From DATJGF01 sp035495315 (lineage in GTDB: Bacteria > Verrucomicrobiota > Verrucomicrobiia > Limisphaerales > UBA8199): a stretch of 64,000 bases of DNA. Every line of letters begins with the position of its first letter. Position 1 is the stretch's first letter. Positions 8,968-17,107 of this stretch are shown one piece after another. The notes beneath the pieces are model-generated. The model ran no database searches. It had not been told where the DNA came from and saw only the letters and a list, made by a program, of their open reading frames with translations. The stretch lies in contig DATJGF010000151.1 in assembly GCA_035495315.1 (NCBI GenBank), positions 28,066 to 92,065 on the forward strand, read 5' to 3'. Position numbers and translations under genes: made by a program.

Positions 8968-9003
8968 GGTACCAGTGCGGCGTTGAAAGACGCCGAGGCT
9001 ACC
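8968..9003. repeat. Short palindrome between rsmD and the DUF2934 gene
   Basis: A CGGCGT/ACGCCG stem (8978-8983 with 8990-8995) sits between flanks reading GGTACC and GGCTACC, giving an imperfect palindrome of about 36 bases. It resembles the other scattered palindromes in this window. The rest of the 282-base gap 8900-9181 holds no gene, only a purine-rich stretch near 9045-9065 and, just before 9182, the ribosome site of the next gene. Confidence 0.45.
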
Positions 9004-9181
9004 CATGAAGATTGCAGGGTGAAAGGGCCTCCTCCATCTTCTCCGGGGGAGGAGAGGGAGAAAAGACCGCTACTGGACAAAACCTGCGAAGGTTTAACTT
9101 CAAGCCCCGCTAGCCCCCGAATCTGACGTTAAGTGGTTGAAAGGACGCGCAGTAGGTTTATCTTAGAGCGGAAGGAAGTAT

Positions 9182-9376
9182 ATGAAAAAGAAGACGCGTA
9201 CTTCAGTTGAGCAGCCGAAGCCCTTCACTCCAGGCATTACTAAATCCATGGTTCGTCAGCACGCCTACGAACTGTTCCGCGATAAACTGCCCCAGCACCC
9301 ACTGAACATCGAGGATTGGGTGCTGGCGGAAAAAGATCTCGTGGCGTCTCTCGAGGCCGACGATTTGCCGAAATAG
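9182..9376 (+). CDS. Small DUF2934-like protein
   Basis: A 64-residue protein with a good AAGGAAG ribosome site just ahead of the ATG. The core VRQHAYELFRDKLPQHPLNIEDWVLAEKDL shows the pattern of DUF2934 (HAYEL, then a W preceded by ED and followed by AEKDL). It is predicted as two helices with a basic, disordered N-terminus. Function unknown for the family. It stands alone between rsmD and the convergent sdhB gene. Confidence 0.72.
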   Translation: MKKKTRTSVEQPKPFTPGITKSMVRQHAYELFRDKLPQHPLNIEDWVLAEKDLVASLEADDLPK

Positions 9377-9435
9377 CGGCTAGCCGCCAACCCAACATTG
9401 AGGGTCGAGAGGTTCAGGCGGATTCAAGAACAGCA

Positions 9436-9543
9436 TTGAATCGCAGAGATGCGAAGGCCTCAGAGGAAAAAACTTTTGATTCTGCGCTTTGCCCTCCGCT
9501 CCCGTGCTTTTTCTTTGCGAGCTTCGCAAATTCTGCGGTTGAA
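9436..9543. repeat. Imperfect inverted repeat of the TCGCAGAG/CTGCGGTT type
   Basis: The left arm 9436-9457 and right arm 9513-9543 are inverted, imperfect copies around a CGCAGA..TGCGAAG core, separated by a T-rich spacer. It lies between the convergent DUF2934 and sdhB genes and accounts for most of that gap. It could serve as a bidirectional hairpin, but no clean T-tract terminator is visible. Confidence 0.6.
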
Positions 9544-9602
9544 AGCCTATTCGGGGAAATGGCGTTGGCCAGATTAGGGATTTCCGGGTTTCCCAGATTA
9601 CC

Positions 9603-10355
9603 TTAGTCCGGCGCCCCTTTTAACAGCGCGACGCCATAGTCGCGATTCAGCTTGGCGATAAAGCTTAGGCTGATTTCTTTTGGGCATACGGCTTCGCAGG
9701 ATCCCGTAACGGTGCAGTTGCCAAAACCTTCGGCATCCATCTGTCTGACCATATTCAGCGCGCGACGGTCTTTTTCGGCCTTGCCCTGCGGCAGGAGGTT
9801 AAGATGCGACACTTTGGCCGCAACGAACAACATAGCGGAAGCATTTTTGCAGACAGCGACACAGGCCCCGCACGAGATGCACGCCGCGGCATCCATTGAG
9901 CGATCGGCAATGGTCTTTGGCACTGGGATTGCATTGCCGTCCGGGGTCCCGCCGGTATTGACTGAAACAAAGCCTCCGGCCTGGATGATGCGATCGAACG
10001 CAGTACGGTTGGTGATGAGGTCTCTAATGACCGGAAAGGCTTTGGCACGCCATGGCTCGATAGTGATGGTATCGCCATCCTTGAAATGGCGCATGTGCAA
10101 CTGACAGGTCGCGGTGCCCCGATGACCTCCGTGGGGCACACCATTAATCACCAGGGAGCACATGCCGCAGATGCCTTCGCGGCAGTCGGAATCGAAGGCG
10201 ATCGGCTCGGCCCCGCGCTCCAGCAATCCCTCGTTAACGACATCGAGCATTTCCAAAAAGGACATGTCCTCCAGCACACTATTGGCCTCATAAGTCTCAA
10301 AGCGGCCGATGGCTTCCCGGTTTTTTTGGCGCCAGATTTTCAGCGTTAAATTCAT
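9603..10355 (-). CDS. sdhB: Succinate dehydrogenase/fumarate reductase iron-sulfur subunit
   Basis: Electron-transfer subunit of complex II. The 250-residue product carries the plant-type [2Fe-2S] domain (CREGICGMCSLVING near residues 60-74, fourth ligand in CQLHMR), then the [4Fe-4S]/[3Fe-4S] domain with CISCGACVAVC near 147 and NCTVTGSCEAVCPKEI near 207. The start codon overlaps the sdhA stop by four bases (ATGA at 10352-10355), indicating translational coupling in an sdhC-sdhA-sdhB operon. Sequence style (LNLTLKIWRQKN) matches the type B enzymes of Bacteroidetes and Verrucomicrobia that pair with one cytochrome b subunit. Confidence 0.95.
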   Translation of the reverse strand: MNLTLKIWRQKNREAIGRFETYEANSVLEDMSFLEMLDVVNEGLLERGAEPIAFDSDCREGICGMCSLVINGVPHGGHRGTATCQLHMRHFKDGDTITIEPWRAKAFPVIRDLITNRTAFDRIIQAGGFVSVNTGGTPDGNAIPVPKTIADRSMDAAACISCGACVAVCKNASAMLFVAAKVSHLNLLPQGKAEKDRRALNMVRQMDAEGFGNCTVTGSCEAVCPKEISLSFIAKLNRDYGVALLKGAPD

Positions 10356-12268
10356 TTATAGCTCCGGGTGCTCATGTGAACTTCTTCATAGGCGAGCAGC
10401 TCCTTGTGCAGCACCGCCGGCTGGTTGGGGCCTTTATATTCCCAGGCGGCGACATAGGAGAACTGCTCGTCATTGCGCAATGCCTCGCCGTCCGGTGTCT
10501 GAAACTCGCTGCGGAAATGTCCGCCGCAGGATTCGCGGCGATGTAATGCGTCCTGGCAAAGCAATTCGGCGAATTCCATGAAATCGGCTACCCTCCCGGC
10601 GTACTCGAGGGCCTGGTTCAATTCGCCATTCTCGCCGGTTACGTTCAATGTTTTCCAGAATTCTTCCCGCAGCTCAGGAATGCGCCGCAACGCTTCCTTC
10701 AACCCAGCTTCGTCGCGCGCCATGCCGCATTTCTCCCAAAGCAATTTGCCAAGCTCCCGATGGAGCGATGTCGCCGTGCGTTTGCCTTTGATCGACAACA
10801 ATCGGTTCATAAACGCCCGCACGCCATCTTCGGCTTGTTTAAACTCCGGGCGGTCCGTGGTAACTTTGGTCGGTTTAGCCGAGGCGAAATAATCCCCAAT
10901 GGTATAGGGCAAAATGAAGTAGCCATCAGCCAAACCCTGCATCAGGGCGCTGGCGCCGAGCCGATTGGCACCGTGGTCCGAAAAATTGGCTTCGCCGAGG
11001 ACAAACAGGCCGGGGAGAGTGCTCATCAGATTGTAGTCAACCCAAGTGCCACCCATCGTGTAGTGAACCGCCGGAAAGATGCGCATTGGGGCTTCATACG
11101 CGTTTTCGCCCGTAATCCGTTCGTACATGTCGAAGAGATTCCCATAGCGTTCGCGAATGACCGGCTCGCCCAGACGCTTGATCGAATCTGAGAAATCCAG
11201 ATAGACCCCCAGCCCGCCAGGGCCTACTCCACGGCCCGCGTCGCAAACTTCTTTGGCGGCGCGCGAGGAGATATCGCGCGGGGCGAGGTTGCCAAAGCTG
11301 GGATATTTGCGTTCGAGGTAATAATCTCGATCCTGCTCCGAAATGGAGGCGGGCGCCTTAGCACAGTCCTCTTTTCTTTTAGGCACCCAGACCCGTCCAT
11401 CGTTGCGGAGTGACTCCGACATTAAGGTCAGCTTTGATTGATGTTCGCCGCTGACCGGAATGCAGGTTGGATGAATTTGGGTGTAACAGGGGTTGGCAAA
11501 GAACGCGCCCTTCTTATAGGCACGCCAGGTCGCGGTGACGTTGCAGCCCTTGGCGTTGGTTGACAAGAAAAACACGTTCCCGTAACCACCCGTTGCCAGC
11601 ACTACGGCATCGCCCGCGTGCGAGGAAATCGCACCCGTGATAAGGTCTCGCACAACGATACCTTTAGCCGCGCCGTCAATCACGACCAGCTCAAGCATCT
11701 CGGTGCGCGGGTACATTTTCACCGTGCCGAGTCCGATTTGGCGGCTTAATGCCTGATAGGCCCCAAGCAACAGTTGCTGGCCGGTTTGCCCGCGGGCATA
11801 AAACGTGCGAGACACCTGGGCGCCGCCAAAGGAGCGATTGGCGAGTAATCCGCCGTACTCACGAGCGAAAGGCACTCCCTGGGCAACGCATTGATCAATG
11901 ATATTGATGCTCACCTGAGCCAGGCGATACACGTTGGCCTCACGCGCACGGAAATCCCCGCCTTTGATCGTATCGTAGAACAGCCGGTAAACGCTGTCGC
12001 CATCGTTGGCGTAATTCTTGGCGGCGTTGATGCCGCCTTGCGCCGCAATGCTATGGGCACGCCGCGGACTGTCCTGGAAACAGAAGCATTTCACCTTGTA
12101 TCCCAGCTCAGCCAGACTCGCCGCGGCCGATGCACCGGCTAAGCCGCTGCCAACCACAAGGATGTCATATTTCCGTTTATTGGCCGGATTGATCAGTTTG
12201 ATCTCGAACCGATGCTTATCCCATTTCTGGGCAACCGGGCCGGAAGGTATTTTGCTTTCCAGGGTCAT
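10352..12268 (-). CDS. sdhA: Succinate dehydrogenase/fumarate reductase flavoprotein subunit
   Basis: Catalytic FAD subunit of complex II, interconverting succinate and fumarate on the cytoplasmic face of the membrane. The 638-residue product has the dinucleotide fold DILVVGSGLAGASAAASL (residues 35-52), the HSIAAQGGINAAKN segment whose His binds FAD covalently, the IHPTCIP substrate motif, and the C-terminal GRVADFMEFAELLCQDAL region. Length is typical of the longer type B group. It sits 73 bases downstream of sdhC; that gap is taken up by a heptanucleotide array rather than by a promoter I can recognise. Confidence 0.96.
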   Translation of the reverse strand: MTLESKIPSGPVAQKWDKHRFEIKLINPANKRKYDILVVGSGLAGASAAASLAELGYKVKCFCFQDSPRRAHSIAAQGGINAAKNYANDGDSVYRLFYDTIKGGDFRAREANVYRLAQVSINIIDQCVAQGVPFAREYGGLLANRSFGGAQVSRTFYARGQTGQQLLLGAYQALSRQIGLGTVKMYPRTEMLELVVIDGAAKGIVVRDLITGAISSHAGDAVVLATGGYGNVFFLSTNAKGCNVTATWRAYKKGAFFANPCYTQIHPTCIPVSGEHQSKLTLMSESLRNDGRVWVPKRKEDCAKAPASISEQDRDYYLERKYPSFGNLAPRDISSRAAKEVCDAGRGVGPGGLGVYLDFSDSIKRLGEPVIRERYGNLFDMYERITGENAYEAPMRIFPAVHYTMGGTWVDYNLMSTLPGLFVLGEANFSDHGANRLGASALMQGLADGYFILPYTIGDYFASAKPTKVTTDRPEFKQAEDGVRAFMNRLLSIKGKRTATSLHRELGKLLWEKCGMARDEAGLKEALRRIPELREEFWKTLNVTGENGELNQALEYAGRVADFMEFAELLCQDALHRRESCGGHFRSEFQTPDGEALRNDEQFSYVAAWEYKGPNQPAVLHKELLAYEEVHMSTRSYK

Positions 12269-12308
12269 GGCAGGTTAAGGTTGGGGACTCTTGGAACTCT
12301 TCCCTCCG

Positions 12309-12341
12309 AGACTTTGAACTTTGGACTTTGGGCTTTGGACC
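12309..12341. repeat. Degenerate heptanucleotide array between sdhC and sdhA
   Basis: About five units of the 7-base motif GACTTTG/GGACTTT (with GAACTTT and GGGCTTT variants) fill the spacer inside the sdh operon and stop just before the sdhC stop codon. Close relatives of this unit occur inside the GH95 gene (19104-19131) and in the yidD tail (59953-59986). Confidence 0.7.
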
Positions 12342-13046
12342 TCATCGAAGGGCCTCCTTCCCATAACCGCAGAGAATGGCGATCGGGATTGAGCTGTAGC
12401 CGAGGAAAATCAGCACCGCGACCACGCGCGCTGCCTTGTCCAGGAATGGTCGGTAGGCGTCATTTTTCCAGCCGAGGGATTGGAACATGCTGCTGGCGCC
12501 GTGACTCAAGTGCAGGCATAGCAGCCCCACGCCCAGAATGTAGAACGCCGATACCCAACCGTTGCTGAATCCCACGACCATCATCTTGAAAATATCGTGC
12601 CGTTTTTCCGGGTCGAGAAAGGTCAAAAAACTCTGGCCTGTCAGATTGATGTACTGCACCTGAGCGGTGTAATGCAGGATGTGGTAGACGATAAAGACAA
12701 ACGCGATAATGCCGCTCATCAACATCGTTCGAGAAGCATAGGTCGAACCTTTGGGCTGAAAGACCGCATAACCAACGGGACGCGCCGCCTTATTTTCCAA
12801 CGATAATTTGGTCGCCGCCCAGATATGCACCAACAGCAGCACCAGCAATGCGATGCGCGCCGGCCACACCAGCTCGAGATTGCTCTGCAAGAAATGCCCG
12901 TACCGGTTAATAGCCTCGGGGCCGAGAAACACCTGAAGATTACCGACGAGGTGGGCGATCACAAACAGGAACAGGAAAAAACCGCTTATCGCCATCAGGT
13001 ACTTCTTGCCGAGCGAAGACTGAAAGATCGATTTGATATTATTCAT
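12342..13046 (-). CDS. sdhC: Succinate dehydrogenase cytochrome b subunit (b558 type)
   Basis: Membrane anchor and quinone-reacting subunit. The 234-residue protein has about five hydrophobic helices and histidines placed as expected for two hemes b: IAHLVGN near residue 32, LLVHIWA near 73, YHILHYT near 121 and CLHLSHGASSMFQSLG near 178. The opening SSLGKKYLMAISGFFLFLFV is typical of the TIGR02046 single-subunit family found with a menaquinone-type enzyme. It is the first gene of the sdhCAB operon; the upstream 390-base gap is shared with the divergent regulator gene. Confidence 0.92.
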   Translation of the reverse strand: MNNIKSIFQSSLGKKYLMAISGFFLFLFVIAHLVGNLQVFLGPEAINRYGHFLQSNLELVWPARIALLVLLLVHIWAATKLSLENKAARPVGYAVFQPKGSTYASRTMLMSGIIAFVFIVYHILHYTAQVQYINLTGQSFLTFLDPEKRHDIFKMMVVGFSNGWVSAFYILGVGLLCLHLSHGASSMFQSLGWKNDAYRPFLDKAARVVAVLIFLGYSSIPIAILCGYGKEALR

Positions 13047-13436
13047 TACTGCTCACTGGCGCGCAAATATTGCTTCGGGTAAGCCAATCTTTGAAGAATC
13101 TAATTGTCCGGCGGCGTGGGTCAAGAATTCTAAAGTTGGTTTAAGCATAGCCAATCTTATAAGTCAGCCTACCTTATAAGTGTTCGGCCGATCGGAGCGA
13201 CGATACCCCTATCGGATCTTTGGTAACGCAGAGTTTCACTCTGCTGTATCGCAGGTTTTCAAGCTGCATTTGTGCCCAAACGCCTCAAGCGCAGGTTCCC
13301 CAACCTGTTTTATGCCCAAAAGGGATCAAGTGTCTGCCGAAGCGTGTTCTTGCTCGGAGCGTTTTGGCGTGCCATGCTGTGATTCGACCCACCGCGGCCA
13401 AATCTTGAGCGGTCGGGGCGGTGGGCTGGAAGCGCT
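13047..13436. promoter_or_regulatory. Shared divergent intergenic region (sdhC and the PP2C regulator)
   Basis: This 390-base region has no credible gene. It holds two copies of the palindromic word CTTATAAGT (13156-13164 and 13173-13181) whose starts are 17 bases apart, a spacing that could place them on one helical face as an operator, and half of a family B repeat at 13223-13268. Both flanking genes read away from it, so promoters for each should lie here, but I could not fix -35/-10 pairs with confidence. Confidence 0.4.
13223..13268. repeat. Half copy of repeat family B
   Basis: These 46 bases match 1954-1999 at 44 positions. The second arm of the palindrome is missing here, so this is a truncated or solo copy. 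It lies upstream of the REC-PAS-PP2C gene. Confidence 0.8.
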
Positions 13437-15437
13437 ATGCCACAGGATAAAATGAGAGTATTGCTGATCGAGCATGACGCAGGTTTTTGTCGCTATGTGA
13501 GTGAAATGCTGGGGCAGGCGCGGGACCTGCATGCAGAAATCCTGCCGGTGGAGAATCTGCGGCGCGGCTTGTCGACGCTGGCCGGGGATCAGGTCGATGT
13601 AGTGCTGATGGATATGTCGCTTCCGGACGGGGCGGGCCTGGCGAACGTCTCTTTGTTACGCGCGGAAGCGCCGCAATTGCCCATTATTGTTGCGGGCGAT
13701 TCCGACGACGAGTCGGTGGCGCTCGAAGCGGTTCACGCCGGGGCGCATGATTATCTGGTAAAGGGACAGTTAACACCCGGATGGCTGGAGCGTTCGTTGC
13801 GATATGCGATCGAGCGGCGGCGCATGGATCGGGCGCTGGTGGATGCCGAGGAGAAATATCACAGCGTATTCGATCACCTGGTGGAGGGAATCTTTCAAAC
13901 GACCCCCGATGGCCACTACCTGATGGCCAACGCGGCGTTGGCCCGTATTTACGGATATAATTCCCCCGAGGAGCTGATGCAGAGCCTCACCGATATCAGC
14001 CGGCGCCTCTACGTTGAAGAGCATCGGCGCGAAGAATTTATAAAGATGATGCAGGAGCAGGACGTCATTACGGCGTTCGAATCCCAAGTGTTCAGAAAAG
14101 ACGGCACCCGGATTTGGATTTCGGAGAACTGCCGCGCCATTCGCGATAGCAAGGGGCGCTTGCTGTACTACGAAGGAACCGTCGAGGATATTACGCAGCG
14201 GCGCGAGGCCGAGGAAAAGGTGCGTCGATCCGAGGTATTATATCACTCGCTGGTGGAGACGTTGCCGCAAAATATTTTTCGCAAAGATCTGCAATGCCGC
14301 TTCACGTTTGCCAACCAACAATTCTGTAAGACCCTCGGCCGGCCTTTGGAAGAGATTGTCGGCAAAACCGATTTCGATTTCTTCCCGCAGGAGCTGGCCG
14401 AGAAGTATCAACGAGACGACCGTCGCGTGATTGAGACAGGTCAGCCGTACGAAACCGTGGAGGAACACCAGCCGCCGGGCGGCAGCAAACTGTTCGTGCA
14501 AGTAGTGAAAACACCGTTGCGCGACGCGGATGGCCATATCATCGGGCTGCAGGCGATTTTTTGGGACATCACCCAGCAGCGGATGGCTGAACAGGAAATT
14601 CGGCGGGCCAACGCGGCGCTGGCGCAGAGCCGCGCGGAAATTCAGGCTAAGAATTTGCAGATGGAGGACGACCTGAAGATGGCGCGAGAAATTCAACTCG
14701 CGATACTGCCGCAACAATACCCGTCGTTCCCTGGGTTTGGCCCGCAGTCCGAGAGCACGCTGCAATTCACCCACAGATATCTCCCCACCGGCAGCGTCGG
14801 TGGAGACTTTTTCTCGATCTCGTCGCTTTCAGAGACCCAGGCCGGTGTGTTTCTGTGCGATGTTGCCGGGCATGGGGTGCGTTCCGCCCTCATCACCGCG
14901 ATGATTCGCGCACTGGTAGAAGAGCTCAAACCGCTGGCTTTGCAGCCCGGTGAGTTTCTAACCAAACTGAATAGCGAACTTTTCACTCTGCTGAAGCACT
15001 CGGGTATACCGCTGCTGACAACTGCCTTTTACCTGGTGGCTGATGGCCAGAGCGGCCGAATGCTTTACGCCAATGCAGGACATCCTCGGCCTTTCCACTT
15101 ATCTCGTGCCGCAGGCACGGCGCTACCCTTAAGCAACGCAACCGGCAAGGGTCAACCCGCTCTCGGGCTAATGGAAAAAACCTCTTATCGCACGTCGGAA
15201 ACGCAACTGGCGCCGGGCGACCTGGTGCTCCTTTTCACCGATGGCATTGTCGAGGTACAAAACCAAACCGACGAACTGTATACGCAACAACTCCTGCTGG
15301 CAGCCGTCCAGGCTCGATTGCAATTGCCGGCTGCGCAATTGTTCGACGAAATCCTGGCGGAGGTCCACCGTTTTTCGGCGGCAGCTGAATTCACCGACGA
15401 CGTTTGCCTGGTCGGTGTAGAATTAACCAAGCCGTAG
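13437..15437 (+). CDS. Response regulator with two PAS domains and a PP2C (SpoIIE) phosphatase output
   Basis: Cytoplasmic signalling protein of 666 residues. Order: receiver domain (about 6-125; phospho-acceptor Asp in VLMDMSLPDG near residue 59, Lys in YLVKG near 109), PAS 1 (about 142-265, ending VEDITQRREAEEK), PAS 2 (about 270-390, ending FWDITQQRMAEQE), a coiled-coil linker, then an RsbU/SpoIIE-type PP2C phosphatase (about 415-660) with MAREIQLAILPQ, GGDFFS, CDVAGHGVRSALI, ANAGHPRP and LLFTDGIVE motifs. Such proteins usually dephosphorylate an anti-sigma-factor antagonist in a partner-switching system. No kinase, anti-sigma or STAS gene adjoins it. An internal ATG at 13452 could also be used. 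Confidence 0.9.
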   Translation: MPQDKMRVLLIEHDAGFCRYVSEMLGQARDLHAEILPVENLRRGLSTLAGDQVDVVLMDMSLPDGAGLANVSLLRAEAPQLPIIVAGDSDDESVALEAVHAGAHDYLVKGQLTPGWLERSLRYAIERRRMDRALVDAEEKYHSVFDHLVEGIFQTTPDGHYLMANAALARIYGYNSPEELMQSLTDISRRLYVEEHRREEFIKMMQEQDVITAFESQVFRKDGTRIWISENCRAIRDSKGRLLYYEGTVEDITQRREAEEKVRRSEVLYHSLVETLPQNIFRKDLQCRFTFANQQFCKTLGRPLEEIVGKTDFDFFPQELAEKYQRDDRRVIETGQPYETVEEHQPPGGSKLFVQVVKTPLRDADGHIIGLQAIFWDITQQRMAEQEIRRANAALAQSRAEIQAKNLQMEDDLKMAREIQLAILPQQYPSFPGFGPQSESTLQFTHRYLPTGSVGGDFFSISSLSETQAGVFLCDVAGHGVRSALITAMIRALVEELKPLALQPGEFLTKLNSELFTLLKHSGIPLLTTAFYLVADGQSGRMLYANAGHPRPFHLSRAAGTALPLSNATGKGQPALGLMEKTSYRTSETQLAPGDLVLLFTDGIVEVQNQTDELYTQQLLLAAVQARLQLPAAQLFDEILAEVHRFSAAAEFTDDVCLVGVELTKP

Positions 15438-15440
15438 CGG

Positions 15441-15493
15441 CCGGCGTCCCGTTTGTCGTCATACCGGGCATCCTGCGCCGGTTTGGTTTTTTT
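15441..15493 (+). terminator. Possible terminator of the PP2C gene
   Basis: CCGGCG (15441-15446) can pair with CGCCGG (15476-15481), with a smaller inner TCCCG/CGGG pairing, and the stem is followed by a T-rich run (15482-15493). The loop is long, so confidence is limited. Confidence 0.35.
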
Positions 15494-15494
15494 G

Positions 15495-15538
15495 GGCGGC
15501 GGTACACGCCGCTCTACGTCACGCGAGACGCGTGACGT
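15495..15538. repeat. Palindrome pair
   Basis: A GGCGGCGGTACACGCCGC palindrome is followed by 15516-15538, a perfect 9-base stem (ACGTCACGC/GCGTGACGT) with a 5-base loop. It is similar in style to the other REP-like palindromes of the window. Confidence 0.55.
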
Positions 15539-15829
15539 TACGGTCTAGTACGGACAAAAAAATTTTTACTTTGCAACGAAGATCCCCTTTACTCGCAGGG
15601 GGATGAAAGTTAGAGTCTTCTTGGGTCTGTCAAGGACGACGGACCCCGAATGGATTCGAAGAGCAGCGTATCACACCGTTGTTTTCCAGCCCAGGCCGGC
15701 GGCAGGTCGGCCCACCTTCCCTCGATTCAAAACAAGCACGTGAACGGTTCTGTAACCGGTCATTTGCCGGCTTCTTCGCCTTCCGTTTGCACCACCAAAT
15801 CACAACGAACGCTACAGGAGATTGTCCCC

Positions 15830-16117
15830 ATGGACCTTCATCATCCTATCCTGAGAGAGTTTCCGGAACATCGCGAAATCATTCGCCGCCTGAAAGGCTC
15901 GAATGATCATTTCCGGAACTTATTCGACGAGTATCACCGTCTGGACGACGAAGTGTACCGAATCGAAGAGGATATTGATTTCGCGACCGACCAGGAAATC
16001 GAAGAACTCAAGATGCGTCGCGCCAAACTAAAGGATTATATCTATCACATAATCCGGCACGCGCCGCCCGTCGGTGCCATGAGCGAGCCTGCGTCTCTCG
16101 CAGCCCAAGCTCACTAA
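15830..16117 (+). CDS. YdcH-like (DUF465) small coiled-coil protein
   Basis: A 95-residue cytoplasmic protein starting MDLHHPILREFPEHREIIRR, chosen because ACAGGAG lies nine bases ahead and the ATG opens directly into the conserved motif. Residues 1-75 match the DUF465/YdcH pattern: FPEHREIIRRLKGSNDHFRNLFDEYHRLDDEVYRIE, then EELKMRRAKLKDYIY, a helical hairpin with conserved H, L and K/R-L-KD positions. The family is widespread and functionally undefined. The C-terminal 20 residues are low complexity. Convergent with the next gene. Confidence 0.85.
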   Translation: MDLHHPILREFPEHREIIRRLKGSNDHFRNLFDEYHRLDDEVYRIEEDIDFATDQEIEELKMRRAKLKDYIYHIIRHAPPVGAMSEPASLAAQAH

Positions 16118-16133
16118 GCCATCTCAGGATAGC

Positions 16134-16164
16134 GCCGCAGCGCGCTCCAAAAGAGCGCGGCGGC
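16134..16164. terminator. Hairpin between convergent genes
   Basis: GCCGC-AGCGCGCTC (16134-16147) pairs with GAGCGCGGCGGC (16153-16164) with a two-base bulge and a five-base CAAAA loop. It sits between two convergent genes and may end transcription in both directions, although neither side has a proper T-tract. Confidence 0.4.
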
Positions 16165-16261
16165 ATCATTAGGCAGGAAACGTTCCTCGCCCTCAGGATT
16201 CTTTTCTTCTGTCTTACGTCGGTTTTCTTTATGGCAAATTGGCCGATTCTCCCCATTTGAT

Positions 16262-16897
16262 TTACGATGCAGCTCGCAGGCGCAACTCGCGCAGGTAGGT
16301 TTGGACGATAGCCACCAACAAATCCAGGCCCTGAATGGCCTCCGGCAGACCCAATCGATCGAGACGGCGTTCTTTAGTAAATGTTTGTTCGGCAGCTACC
16401 GCGAGGCGCAAGAATGTCTCAGCGCCGCGCGGATTGGTCTGGGCCGCAATGGAAACAACGTTCTCGTCCGCCTGTTGAATTTGCGTCATGAAAGTTTCCA
16501 CTGCGGTAAGTTGTTCGGCACCCAACCTGGGGTCGGCGACTGCAGACGGCACAGCGATGCCAATTAGTGAGGACAATTTGCGCAAGTGCGATCGGGTTTG
16601 CTCGCCAATTCCCATGCGCCGCTCATCCTCTCGAATCGCCTCCATTAAAGAATCGAAACTGGGAAGCTTCGCAATGATTCGTTCAGAGTGGTCCGGGTCA
16701 GAGCTCAGGGCCCTACCGGGGGGCGCGCGGCGCGCCTCGATTTTCAGCACGTCGATCCCACGCAACCGATCGGCAATCAAGTTGCGTTCCTCCTGCGAAA
16801 GCTTGGACGGATCAATCTCCAGATGATTTGTGGATTTTGGAACATTTACCCCTTGGCGAAACGCCTCAGCCTGGTCCACTTCGAAGCGAAGTATCAT
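16262..16897 (-). CDS. Hypothetical protein, unknown family
   Basis: I do not recognise this 211-residue protein. The ATG at 16897 is chosen because a GAGGAAAGA ribosome site precedes it; an upstream ATG at 16951 would add 18 residues. The product begins MILRFEVDQAEAFRQGVNVP, is acidic to neutral and strongly helical, and has no signal peptide, transmembrane segment or cysteines. Segments such as LSQEERNLIADRLRGIDVL and a long C-terminal helical part (from about residue 110) look like an ordinary folded cytoplasmic protein. The region's codon use fits its neighbours. It is flanked by the convergent YdcH-like gene and the divergent GH95 gene; the context gives no hint of role. Confidence 0.65.
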   Translation of the reverse strand: MILRFEVDQAEAFRQGVNVPKSTNHLEIDPSKLSQEERNLIADRLRGIDVLKIEARRAPPGRALSSDPDHSERIIAKLPSFDSLMEAIREDERRMGIGEQTRSHLRKLSSLIGIAVPSAVADPRLGAEQLTAVETFMTQIQQADENVVSIAAQTNPRGAETFLRLAVAAEQTFTKERRLDRLGLPEAIQGLDLLVAIVQTYLRELRLRAAS

Positions 16898-17107
16898 TAT
16901 TATCTTTCCTCTGTGCGGAATTATTTTTGGCCTGATTATTGTGTCAGCCATGGCCAGCGGGTGACTTGCTCACGGTAAATTTCACCGCGACCTGCTGCAA
17001 CCCGCACTCGGAGCACTTTAACACCCCGTTTTCGGGCAGCCAAAGCAGTAGCAATATGCCTATGGGGCACTGGACCGCGCTCAGGCAACCTGCCAAGCTT
17101 TGGCTCA

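Larger units (their letters stand above)
15438..15829. other. Intergenic region after the PP2C gene
   Basis: No credible gene in 392 bases. It contains a likely terminator (15441-15493), a cluster of palindromes (15495-15538), an A-rich patch near 15555, and at 15814-15820 the ACAGGAG ribosome site of the YdcH-like gene. A frame continuous with that gene stays open upstream to 15650 but has no family-like sequence. Confidence 0.5.
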
